Below, piece after piece: positions 55,575 through 63,242 of a stretch of DNA of 63,242 nt; position 1 is the stretch's first letter, and every line of letters begins with the position of its first letter. The stretch comes from Gammaproteobacteria bacterium (lineage in GTDB: Bacteria > Pseudomonadota > Gammaproteobacteria > JACCYU01), in contig JACCZW010000053.1 of the NCBI GenBank assembly GCA_013695765.1, forward strand, positions 1 through 63,242, in the 5' to 3' direction. The position numbers and the translations under genes are program-made. The notes under the pieces were generated by a model, which was given only the letters and a program-made list of their open reading frames with translations, was not told the origin of the DNA and searched no databases.

Positions 55575-55885
55575 TTCCCTGCATATCCGACTCACTGGAG
55601 GTTTATAGAGTCAAAACATCCGCGCAACAATCGGCGGATCGCGATCAGGAATCAACAGAGAAAAGCGTTAGCCAGCGGATAGCACTTCCCTCTCGCGACC
55701 TAAAAGGCCGCTACATCCAGAAGCACCAACGTCGCTTAAACCCCGACGGCTGGTCGCATCTTTAAGAAACTCCTCGCTTACACTGCGCCGCTCGACAAGA
55801 ACGCCGAACGCAAGCCGCAAAGCGGCAATCAGGCGGCAGCTCAAAAGCAATAACGCTTTTCCGATCCATTACGGGGTATACGCAC
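55575..55885. other. 311-bp gap after aguB
   Basis: Contains no recognisable gene. A GGAGG at about 55597 is not followed by a usable start codon. A 64-codon frame (55571-55765) overlapping the aguB stop ends in a basic stretch (DLKGRYIQKHQRRLNPDGWS) but matches nothing I know. The last ~100 bases should hold the promoter of the secreted-protein gene at 55886; no clear boxes seen. Confidence 0.3.
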
Positions 55886-56746
55886 ATGAAACTCGATCAC
55901 CGCTTCCGGGCGACGGTTTGTGCGCTCGCCTGCGCCAAGCTGCTCGCGTTGTGCCTTTATTCTTCGGTTGCTTCGGCGGCACCCTCGATCACTTGGCGAC
56001 CGGAGGCGATTAACCATGAAATTCCCGCGGGCGCCACTGTTACGTTGCGTACTTCGTTCGTCGCGTCCGAAGAGATCCAAGACGCTACACTGAGAGTCGT
56101 GCCTTCCCTGGCGCGCTATGTTCAGGCCGTTCAGGTTTACCCTGCGGCGGGTGCCACCATTCGGCCCTATGATCCCGCGCAGGTCATGCTGAACGTCTCC
56201 GTGCCGCAGGCCCTAGGGCCCGTCACCTTGAATGGCGTCGTCCAGCTAAAGAGCGCCGGCCAAACAAACAAGACCTACGCAAAGCCCCTTCCGGTGACTT
56301 TAGCCGTGGTGGCGCCGGTCGGAGGACTGCCGCCCGATCCGGGTGAGGCAGGCAAGGCGACGCTGCTTGGTATCGACGTCAATGAGAACGGCATCCGAGA
56401 TGATGTGGAGCGGTACATCGTGCTCGAGAATCGCGATAAGCCCAAGCTCATTCCGCCACTACTCCACTTTGCTTGGTTGACCCAGGAAGGACTTCGTCAG
56501 CACAAAGAAGGCGCGGCTTTCCCGCCAGACTATCTTGGCCAGCTCGTGAGGAATCAGCGCTGTCTATGGTACCTGGACTCAGAAGGCGGCGATCGTCTTC
56601 TTGAGATGCTCGATATCGTAAGCAACACGCCCGAGCGATGGATTACAAACCTTGAACTGGATAAGGAAGTCGCGGGAGGCAAGATGATCAAGTATCAGGA
56701 AAGCTCTGAGAAGGATTGCGAAGGCCTCCGAACTCCGCCTGGTTGA
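55886..56746 (+). CDS. Secreted protein of unknown function with an EF-hand-like DxNxNG motif
   Basis: 286 residues. A signal peptide is clear (basic start MKLDHRFRATV, hydrophobic core CALACAKLLALCLYSS, probable cleavage after VASA). Residues ~40-150 look like a beta-sandwich (alternating hydrophobic strands, VTLRTSF ... VTLNGVVQLKSAG). A Pro/Gly linker leads to LLGIDVNENGIRDDVERYIV, a calcium-loop-like DxNxNGxxDDxE motif, and a helical C-terminus with two Cys (CLWYL, DCEGL) that could pair. I recognise no named family. It lies 84 bases before the interrupted hydrolase gene on the same strand; both products are exported, so they may act together. Confidence 0.7.
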   Translation: MKLDHRFRATVCALACAKLLALCLYSSVASAAPSITWRPEAINHEIPAGATVTLRTSFVASEEIQDATLRVVPSLARYVQAVQVYPAAGATIRPYDPAQVMLNVSVPQALGPVTLNGVVQLKSAGQTNKTYAKPLPVTLAVVAPVGGLPPDPGEAGKATLLGIDVNENGIRDDVERYIVLENRDKPKLIPPLLHFAWLTQEGLRQHKEGAAFPPDYLGQLVRNQRCLWYLDSEGGDRLLEMLDIVSNTPERWITNLELDKEVAGGKMIKYQESSEKDCEGLRTPPG

Positions 56747-56830
56747 GCATGCCTCGTAGCTGTGCGGTCCCCCAGCTTGGAGAAGTGCGCTGACTTCGGC
56801 GCAACAACTTAGAACAGAAGGATTTCCCCC

Positions 56831-57982
56831 GTGCGAATATTGAAACGAACGATTGCTGCTATTGCCCTTCTAGTTTCGCTTTCCGGCGCCGCTTTAGCAG
56901 CGTGTCCGAATACAGGCTCCAATTTACACGCCGGATATATCAACGGAATGCTAACAAGCTGGACGAGCGCGAACGAGAATCTTAGCGGCGTTAGGGCCGC
57001 GCTTGATCCGGTCATGTCCGGCCAGGGGCACAATGTGGAATGGGCGCTGCACTACAACCAAGATGAGGCTAATCGTGAGGAGGTCAAAGAGATCCTATAC
57101 CAAAAGCTGGAGGACGAGGGCTTCTTCAAAGCGATGAAGATCTTCATCACACTGATCAACAGCAAAGTGGACTCCATCTCGCTTGAGAATCTTCCCTTTT
57201 TCGGCGTTGATACCAAGGCGCAGCTCGAAGCCGCGATCAAGGATTGGGTGAAGCGCCAGTATGCGGAGCTCGAGCGCTTGATCCTGGCAGCGGCCGGTAC
57301 CCCTTATGCGGGCGATGCGGATGTCGGTAGCGCGGTAGCCGCAATTCATGCGGAGATTGTGAATGACTGCCGCAAGGTTCTCTTGCTTGCGCATTCATAA
57401 GGGAACTTCTACGCCAATGCCGTCTGGGACGACCTCTATGCAAAGCTGGTCGATAAATATAGGATGGATCAGTTCAGAATCCTTGGGATCGTCGGCCTGG
57501 GTTCGCCGGCCGGTCGGGTGGGAAATGATCTGGCCTCCGGGCTCGACAGCTCGAATCTCCGCGTCCATGTCAATCACGAGCGCGATATTGTCAAGGTGAT
57601 CCTCGATCCACTCGGGCTGGGCACCTTACCGGCGACGACCAATGCCGACACATCGGATCCTATAGCCCATGCGCTGTTGGATACGTACCTCGGGGTCCCG
57701 GAGGTGCATGCGCAGGTCATGCAGAAGGTCGCGCAGGTGGCGGAAAATCTTGAACCGTGGGCGCTTGCACGGCAAGGTGTGAATTCATCCGCCATTGCCT
57801 CCGCGGGCTACAATGACTTCAACGAGCTGCTTGATATCGCGTTTACAGGCAGCGGTTCCGAGTACCGCTATGAGCACGTGCCGGTATCGGTTTACCAGTC
57901 CATGCTCTCGGCCTCTTCAGTCGGGACATACTTCAATGCGAACGTTCGCAATAATTACTCCACTCGCAAGGTCTATCCCTAG
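56831..57982 (+). pseudogene. Secreted alpha/beta-hydrolase-like gene interrupted by one in-frame TAA
   Basis: One reading frame runs from GTG 56831 (ribosome site AAGGA at 56818-56822) to the TAG at 57980-57982, 383 codons, broken only by TAA at 57398-57400. The N-terminus is a signal peptide; LAAC at residues 22-25 could be a lipobox. The break falls in VLLLAHS-stop-GNFYANAVWD: the nucleophile elbow of a lipase/esterase, where HSQG is expected, so a single C-to-T change (CAA to TAA) explains it. Downstream, HERDIVKVI and AHALLDTYLG could supply Asp and His. As it stands the first part makes a 189-residue product without the core; the second part has a possible ATG at 57464. Loss of function, suppression or base-calling error cannot be told apart here. 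Confidence 0.7.
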
Positions 57983-58221
57983 TCCGAAGGTCCATTGAAG
58001 CCGCGCCCGACGCCTGCCGGGTGCGGCTGCTGGGAGTGCTCATGTCCCGCCACCAGCGCACCGATGGCCCGATCCGTAACGGCGATAGCGTAACCTATCT
58101 TTCGCACGTTTGAGGAGGCAGTGGCCTCGATCTGGTTCATTGAGTAACGCCAATCAACTCCCTTGATCTGCTGAGGGCGGCGCCTTCCTGCGCCTCGGCC
58201 GTGTTGTCCTGAAGGTGGAAT

Positions 58222-61200
58222 ATGGGACAATGCTTCGCGAACCAACCTGCCCTTGGTGATTACTTGCAACAGAACCCCCCGGCTTCCTCAAGTCCTTTAC
58301 GCCCGCTGCTGGCAACAGCTGACCTACCGCGGGTAACCTGGGGGCGACTCTACGGCAGCAGCCGCGGGCTTGTCATCGCACAAGCGCAGGCTAAGCATCG
58401 TGGCTTGACGGTAGTGTTGGCGCCCGATGCGCATACGGCGGAGGTGCTGGAACAGGAACTGCGGTTTTTCTGCGATCACGCCGAGATTCTGCTGTTTCCC
58501 GACTGGGAAACCTTGCCCTACGACGTGTTCTCGCCGTTCGAGGACATCATCTCTCAGCGGCTGGAAACGCTTTATCGCCTGCCCTCATTTTCTGGGGGCG
58601 TGCTTATCGTGCCAGTGGCCACTTTGATGCAGCGGCTCGCGCCGCGCTCTTATCTGCAAGGGCACAGCCTGATGATGACGCGCGGCGAGCGTCTGGATCG
58701 CGAGCAGTTGCGCGCGCGCCTGCAGGCAGTAGGTTATAACTATGTCTCGCAGGTGATGACGCACGGGGAGTATACCGTGCGCGGCTCGATCATCGATCTG
58801 TATCCGATGGGCAGCCGCGTGCCTTATCGCATCGATCTGTTCGATGACGAGATCGAAACTATCCGCAGCTTCGATCCCGAGCAGCAGACATCAAAGGCCG
58901 AGGTCAATGAAATACGCCTGTTGCCGGCGCGGGAATTTCCCACGGATGAAGCCGGCATCAAGCAGTTCCGCCAGAACTTTCGCGTAGCCTTCGAGGGTGA
59001 TCCGACCGCGAGCCTGATCTACCGAGAAGTAAGTCAGGGCGCGATGCCCGCGGGCATCGAATATTATCTGCCGCTCTTTTTCGAGCATACCGAAACCCTG
59101 TTCGACTACCTGCCGGGCAATACGCTGTTCATCCAGGTCGATGATCTGCTGGCGGCGGCGCAGAGGTTCGAAGACGAAATCCATGCGCGGTACGAGCAGC
59201 GCCGTCACGACCGCGAGCGCCCGTTGCTACCGCCCGCCGAACTGTTTATTTCGCCGGCCGAAATCGAGACAAGCATCCAGGCCGGGCGCGCGGTGGTGGC
59301 GCATCGTTACGAACTCGATGCGCCGGACAACGCCGCGTCGATCAACTACCGCACGCGCTCATTACCCGATCTGAACGTACGCGCCCGCAGTGCGGAACCG
59401 GCCGGATCGTTGCACAAATTTCTAGATGAACTGACTGGCCGCACGCTGTTCGTGGCGGAATCGGCGGGCCGTCGCGAGCACCTGCTGGAGGTGTTGCACG
59501 GTTTCGAGCTGCGCCCTGCGCAGGTCGATGGCTGGCGGGCGTTTCTCGACTGCGACGCAAAGCTCGCCATAACGACGGCGCCACTTGAACAAAGTCTGCA
59601 CATTGAAGGCGCGGATTCGCAAACCCTTGTCGTCATCTCCGAGCACGAGCTGTTCGGCGAACACGTACAGCAGCGTCGACGGCGGCGCCCCGCAAGCCGC
59701 AACGCCGACGCCATAATCCGCAATCTCACCGATCTGGTGGAGGGTGCGCCGGTCGTGCACGAGGAGCACGGCGTCGGACGTTATCTTGGCCTGCAACGCC
59801 TGAACGCTGGCGGCGTGGAAGCCGAATATCTCATGCTGGCATACGCCGGCGGCGACAAGCTTTATGTGCCTGTCGCCTCACTGCATCTGGTGAGCCGCTA
59901 CGCCGGCACCAGCCCGGAGAATGCACCGCTGCATCGTCTGGGCGGCGATCAATGGCAGCGCATCAAGCGCCGCGCGGCCGACAAGGTGCGCGACGTGGCG
60001 GCCGAACTGCTCGAGATTTACGCGCGGCGCGCGGCGCGGCAAGGCCACAGCTTTATGGTGGAGGGCGACGACTACGCAGCGTTTGCAGACGCCTTCCCAT
60101 TCGAGGAAACGCCGGATCAATTGCGCGCCATCGAGGACGTACTCAAGGATATGGCGGCGACGCAACCGATGGACCGGCTGGTGTGCGGCGATGTCGGTTT
60201 CGGCAAGACCGAGGTCGCCATGCGCGCCGCGTTCGTCGCCGCGCAGAACGGCCGGCAGGTCGCCGTGCTGGTGCCGACCACCTTACTGGCGCAGCAGCAT
60301 TACCAGACGTTCACCGACCGGTTCGCGGACTGGCCGATGCGCATCGAGTCGTTATCGCGCTTTCAGGCGGGCAAGCAGGTGCAGATGATTACGGCCGGGC
60401 TGGAAAGCGGCAACGTCGATATCGTCATCGGTACACACAAGCTGCTGCAACGGGGCATCAAGTTCAAAAACTTGGGTCTGGTGGTAATCGACGAGGAACA
60501 CCGATTCGGGGTTCGCCACAAGGAACGGCTGAAGGCGCTGCGCGCGGAGGTGGATACCCTGGCGCTCACCGCCACGCCCATTCCGCGCACCTTGAATATG
60601 TCGCTGGCCAGCTTGCGCGAGCTGTCGATCATTGCCACGCCGCCCCTGCACCGGCACGCGATCAAGACCTTTGTCACGCAGTGGAGCGACGCTTTGATTC
60701 AGGAAGCCTGCCGTCGTGAACTCAAGCGCGGCGGCCAGGTGTACCTGCTGCACAACGAGGTCGAGACCATCGAGAAAGTCGCCGCCCAGGCGCGCGTGCT
60801 GCTGCCGGATGCGTCGATCAAGTTCGCGCACGGCCAGATGCGCGAGCGCGAGTTGGAGCAGGTGATGCTGGATTTTTATCACCAGCGTTTTAATGTGCTG
60901 GTGTGCACCACCATCATCGAGAGCGGCATCGACGTGCCCAGCGCCAACACGATCATCATCAATCGCGCCGACAAGCTGGGGCTCGCGCAGTTGCATCAAT
61001 TACGAGGTCGCGTGGGCCGCTCGCATCATCGTGCGTATGCGTATCTGATCGCGCCGCCCCGAACCGCCATGACGCCGGACGCGGTCAAGCGCCTGGAAGC
61101 GATCGAGTCGCTGGAAGACTTAGGTATAGGGTTCAGCCTGGCCTCGCACGATCTGGAGATTCGCGGCGCCGGCGAATTGCTGGGCGAGGATCAGAGCGGG

Positions 61201-61752
61201 CAGATTCAGGAGATTGGTTTTACGTTGTACAACGAGTTGCTGGAGCGCTCAGTGCGCGCATTGCGCGCTGGCGAACTGCCGGACGCAAGCGCGAACCCGA
61301 CGCACGGCGCGGAGGTCGATCTGGGCGTGCCCGCGCTGCTGCCGGACAGCTACGTGTCTGACGTGCACACCCGTCTTGTGCTTTACAAACGTATCGCCAG
61401 CGCGTCGGACGAAGACGAACTGCGCGAATTACAGGTGGAGATGATCGACCGTTTCGGGCTGCTGCCGGATTATGCGAAAAACCTCTTCGAGGTCACCCGG
61501 ATCAAGCTTAAGGTCGCGCCCATCGGCGTGGTAAAGCTGGAGGCCGGTCCGCAAGGCGGACGGATATTGTTCGGCAGCAAACCGAACATCGATCTGGAAA
61601 AAATGCTGAGGTTAATCCGGCGCCGTCCGCAAGTGTATTCGCTGGATAGCGCGGACCGGCTGCGATTTCGCAAGCCGATGGCCGATATCGAGCAGCGGAT
61701 CGAGACGATTTCCACATTGCTGGATGCCATGACCCTGGACAAGGCCGCCTGA
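58222..61752 (+). CDS. mfd: Transcription-repair coupling factor Mfd
   Basis: Translocase that removes stalled RNA polymerase and recruits UvrA. 1176 residues. N-terminal UvrB-homology region (LFPDWETLPYDVFSPFEDII, SQVMTHGEYTVRGSIIDLYP), RNA-polymerase-interaction domain (GAPVVHEEHGVGRYLGLQRL), RecG-like helicase with LVCGDVGFGKTEVAMRAAFV, VVIDEEHRFGVRHKERL and ATPIPRTLNMSLASLRELSI, LHQLRGRVGRSHHRAYAYLI, and the C-terminal regulatory domain. An AAGGTGG ribosome site precedes ATG 58222. csiV follows after 17 bases. Confidence 0.96.
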   Translation: MGQCFANQPALGDYLQQNPPASSSPLRPLLATADLPRVTWGRLYGSSRGLVIAQAQAKHRGLTVVLAPDAHTAEVLEQELRFFCDHAEILLFPDWETLPYDVFSPFEDIISQRLETLYRLPSFSGGVLIVPVATLMQRLAPRSYLQGHSLMMTRGERLDREQLRARLQAVGYNYVSQVMTHGEYTVRGSIIDLYPMGSRVPYRIDLFDDEIETIRSFDPEQQTSKAEVNEIRLLPAREFPTDEAGIKQFRQNFRVAFEGDPTASLIYREVSQGAMPAGIEYYLPLFFEHTETLFDYLPGNTLFIQVDDLLAAAQRFEDEIHARYEQRRHDRERPLLPPAELFISPAEIETSIQAGRAVVAHRYELDAPDNAASINYRTRSLPDLNVRARSAEPAGSLHKFLDELTGRTLFVAESAGRREHLLEVLHGFELRPAQVDGWRAFLDCDAKLAITTAPLEQSLHIEGADSQTLVVISEHELFGEHVQQRRRRRPASRNADAIIRNLTDLVEGAPVVHEEHGVGRYLGLQRLNAGGVEAEYLMLAYAGGDKLYVPVASLHLVSRYAGTSPENAPLHRLGGDQWQRIKRRAADKVRDVAAELLEIYARRAARQGHSFMVEGDDYAAFADAFPFEETPDQLRAIEDVLKDMAATQPMDRLVCGDVGFGKTEVAMRAAFVAAQNGRQVAVLVPTTLLAQQHYQTFTDRFADWPMRIESLSRFQAGKQVQMITAGLESGNVDIVIGTHKLLQRGIKFKNLGLVVIDEEHRFGVRHKERLKALRAEVDTLALTATPIPRTLNMSLASLRELSIIATPPLHRHAIKTFVTQWSDALIQEACRRELKRGGQVYLLHNEVETIEKVAAQARVLLPDASIKFAHGQMRERELEQVMLDFYHQRFNVLVCTTIIESGIDVPSANTIIINRADKLGLAQLHQLRGRVGRSHHRAYAYLIAPPRTAMTPDAVKRLEAIESLEDLGIGFSLASHDLEIRGAGELLGEDQSGQIQEIGFTLYNELLERSVRALRAGELPDASANPTHGAEVDLGVPALLPDSYVSDVHTRLVLYKRIASASDEDELRELQVEMIDRFGLLPDYAKNLFEVTRIKLKVAPIGVVKLEAGPQGGRILFGSKPNIDLEKMLRLIRRRPQVYSLDSADRLRFRKPMADIEQRIETISTLLDAMTLDKAA

Positions 61753-61769
61753 TATAGGAGATAAAACGG

Positions 61770-62546
61770 ATGCGACAAGACCGTAACGCGTGGTGTCTAC
61801 TCTATGCGCCGCTGCTGGGCATGTGGCTGTCCACCGCGAACGCCCAGACGACCGCTTACCAGGTCGAACTGCTGGTGTTCAGCCATCTGGATGCGAGCAT
61901 CGCCGGTGGCTCGCCCGCGCAGCCTTTTTCAGGCCCGTCCAGCATGCTTGAGCTTGCCGAAACACAGGCGGGGGACGATTTTCGCGCGCTTGGCTCCGAT
62001 GCGTTCACACTGTCCGCCGCGGCCTCGATCCTCGCCGGTTCAGCGGGCTACCACGTGATCGAGCATGTCGCGTGGCGGCAACCGGGCTGGAGCGAAAACG
62101 CGGCCATGTCGGTGCACATACACGGGGGCGCCACGCATCAGAGTACCCACGCGCCGACGCTGCCCCCCGAGGCGACCCCGAATGACGCACAATTCAACGT
62201 AGCCTACCCGTACGCGCAGCGGCAAACCTCGGCCAGCTTCGAAGAGCTCGATGGCACGGTTAAAGTGGCGCTGGGCCAATATCTGCACGTGTACACCGAT
62301 CTCGTGTATCGCGAGCCGGTGACCACTACTCAGGGTGCGCAGCCGGTCGAACGCTCACGACCGACCGCCAGCGCGCTCTTCGAATATCGGGTACAGAATC
62401 AACGGCGCATGCGCAGCCGGGAACTGCATTACCTCGATCACCCGCTCGTAGGCGTGCTGATTAAGATCACACCGAGCGAAGAGCAACCTGAGGCTCCGGA
62501 GTCAGATGTCGCCCCAGAACCGGAACCCGGCGGCGCAGGAACATAG
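61770..62546 (+). CDS. csiV: CsiV family periplasmic protein
   Basis: 258 residues with a signal peptide (cleavage near TANAQ). The start of the mature part, AYQVELLVFSHLDAS, and the later RRMRSRELHYLDHPLVGVLI are the CsiV/DUF-type signature. In Vibrio cholerae CsiV is a peptidoglycan-binding protein needed for polysaccharide/growth effects of D-amino acids, and its gene neighbours mfd, as here. The C-terminus is acidic and Pro-rich. It is preceded by GGAGAT 10 bases upstream. Followed by a broken glycosyltransferase gene. Confidence 0.82.
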   Translation: MRQDRNAWCLLYAPLLGMWLSTANAQTTAYQVELLVFSHLDASIAGGSPAQPFSGPSSMLELAETQAGDDFRALGSDAFTLSAAASILAGSAGYHVIEHVAWRQPGWSENAAMSVHIHGGATHQSTHAPTLPPEATPNDAQFNVAYPYAQRQTSASFEELDGTVKVALGQYLHVYTDLVYREPVTTTQGAQPVERSRPTASALFEYRVQNQRRMRSRELHYLDHPLVGVLIKITPSEEQPEAPESDVAPEPEPGGAGT

Positions 62547-62752
62547 CCTCAACGGTACGAGGTCAACGGGAAGGATTTGCACCGCTAACAGTAACCGCGG
62601 ATCGAGTATTGACACCTGTTTGCCTTGGTTTAGGTGGGCAGCCGCATGAGTCGAAAAACTTTACACGTAACGCCACTGATTCCCCGATCCATCCCTTTTG
62701 GACCCTTGAATCTCGAACAACACTTTTCATCACCATTCATGAGGGCTGCACG
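62547..62752. other. Gap between csiV and the glycosyltransferase remnant
   Basis: 206 bp without a gene. A perfect -35-like TTGACA occurs at 62609-62614, but no good -10 box lies 16-18 bases on. GAGGG at 62740-62744 can serve as ribosome site for the ATG at 62753. Confidence 0.3.
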
Positions 62753-63116
62753 ATGCGACGGATATCCAGCAGCACGACTGAGAAACGCAGGATCCCCACC
62801 CGGTGTTCTGTCTACAGCCCGCCTGCAAAACTGCCGTTTCCGCACTTTGTTATCACCGGAGTAAGGATCAATGCGGTAACCCCTAAACGATACACTCTCA
62901 ATTATCGATCAGTGGATAAAAGAAAATCACAGGAGCTATGTCGTCCTGACAGGCGCTCACGGCGTGACCGAAATGCACAGCGATGAGCGGCTTAAACGCA
63001 TCAATAATGCAGCGGGACTGGTGACTCCAGATGGCATGTCGGTCGTGTGGGTGGCAAGGTTCCGTGGCTTCAAACTAATTGAAAAGGTGTGCGCCTCCAA
63101 CATCATGCTGAGTACC
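62753..63116 (+). pseudogene. TagA/WecG/CpsF-family glycosyltransferase, frameshifted and cut by an IS element
   Basis: From ATG 62753 the frame reads to FVITGVRINAVT, then a CCCC run (62880-62883) shifts it; dropping one C gives VTLNDTLSIIDQWIKENHRS and continues SYVVLTGAHGVTEMHSDERL, AAGLVTPDGMSVVWVARFRG, FKLIEKVCASNIMLST. This is the N-terminal half of the WecG/TagA/CpsF family (GT26), which adds UDP-linked sugars to lipid carriers for surface polysaccharides; the VTPDGMSVVW segment is diagnostic. At 63117 the sequence becomes an IS3-family end. So the gene has two lesions. The rest may lie beyond the element, outside the window. Confidence 0.8.
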
Positions 63117-63242
63117 TGAACTTCCCCCGTTTCTGTAGACACCGGCTTAAGCAACTTTTGTCATTGCCTCGAACTTAGCCGGTGAACGGTAGCCAAGCGT
63201 GGAGTGACGACGTTGCCGATTGTAAAACACTTCGATCCATTC
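63117..63242 (-). mobile_element. IS3-family insertion sequence (one end; continues past window)
   Basis: Begins TGAACTTCCCCCGTTTCTGT at 63117, a typical IS3-type terminal inverted repeat starting TG and rich in C, abutting the disrupted glycosyltransferase reading frame. Immediately inside lies the 3' end of an OrfB transposase on the minus strand. The other end and target-site duplication are beyond the window. Confidence 0.85.
63147..63242 (-). CDS. IS3-family transposase OrfB, C-terminal fragment (5' part outside window)
   Basis: The last 31 codons read EWIEVFYNRQRRHSTLGYRS then PAKFEAMTKVA and stop (TTA at 63147-63149 on the plus strand). The YNRQRRHSTLGYRSPA motif is the hallmark C-terminus of the IS3-family DDE integrase OrfB. 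The DDE residues lie upstream, beyond the window edge. Confidence 0.9.
   Translation of the reverse strand, partial: EWIEVFYNRQRRHSTLGYRSPAKFEAMTKVA

Noticed and set aside
55571-55765. 64-codon frame after aguB
   Set aside because: Starts inside the aguB stop region, no matching family, no proper start after the GGAGG; not called a gene.
57398-57400. Idea that TAA is recoded as Gln in this genome
   Set aside because: Intact genes such as glgA end in TAA at the expected place, so TAA is a normal stop here.
57979-58269. 96-codon minus-strand frame between the hydrolase remnant and mfd
   Set aside because: Overlaps the mfd start, no clear ribosome site, no known family. Left as unresolved.

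Overview
The window looks like part of a gammaproteobacterial chromosome with moderately high GC. The evidence is gene content and order. It carries the lipid A/Kdo block comEC-exbB-exbD-msbA-lpxK-ycaR-kdsB, the block fabD-fabG-acpP-fabF-pabC-mltG-tmk-holB-pilZ, clpS-clpA beside infA, nudJ-mnmA-hflD, sucA-sucB-lpdA, and mfd next to csiV. The order or genus cannot be fixed by eye. I saw no rRNA, tRNA or CRISPR array.

Layout. 1-2.8 kb: divergent glycogen genes glgC (cut by the left edge) and glgA, then a tiny Pmp3/YqaE membrane protein. 3-8.2 kb: a decayed TetR-type regulator followed by an RND efflux adaptor and pump. 8.3-12.2 kb: hemP with a Fur-like site, bioA, a class V aminotransferase, and a YiiX-like permuted papain-fold hydrolase. 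12.2-16.6 kb: a thiolase and FadJ-type multifunctional pair for beta-oxidation, and a sulfotransferase. 16.6-22.5 kb: the 2-oxoglutarate dehydrogenase operon on the minus strand. 22.7-30.3 kb: the fatty-acid synthesis, thymidylate kinase, DNA polymerase III delta' and pilZ operon. 30.4-35.9 kb: infA, clpA/clpS, nudJ, mnmA, hflD. 36-43.4 kb: acnA, a GGDEF/EAL protein, fumC and purB. 43.4-53.5 kb: a NUDIX protein, then the lipid A/Kdo, competence and lipoprotein-sorting (Lol) genes. 53.6-55.6 kb: agmatine deiminase and N-carbamoylputrescine amidase (putrescine synthesis). 55.9-58 kb: two secreted proteins, the second interrupted by one stop codon. 58.2-62.5 kb: mfd and csiV. 62.7 kb to the end: a TagA/WecG-type glycosyltransferase gene broken by a one-base frameshift and by an IS3-family element that runs off the right edge.

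Most of the window is housekeeping. It covers central carbon metabolism (sucAB-lpdA, acnA, fumC), fatty acid and beta-oxidation metabolism, and outer-membrane building (kdsB, lpxK, msbA, lolCD). The less ordinary material is: the secreted pair at 55.9-58 kb, whose hydrolase stops exactly in its nucleophile elbow; an acidic linker with an SFPASD motif inside aconitase; a NUDIX protein lacking part of its Nudix loop; a lone LolC/E-type permease beside lolD; and three separate broken genes (regulator, hydrolase, glycosyltransferase). I found no convincing wholly new multi-gene system. The secreted pair is the best candidate for something undescribed.
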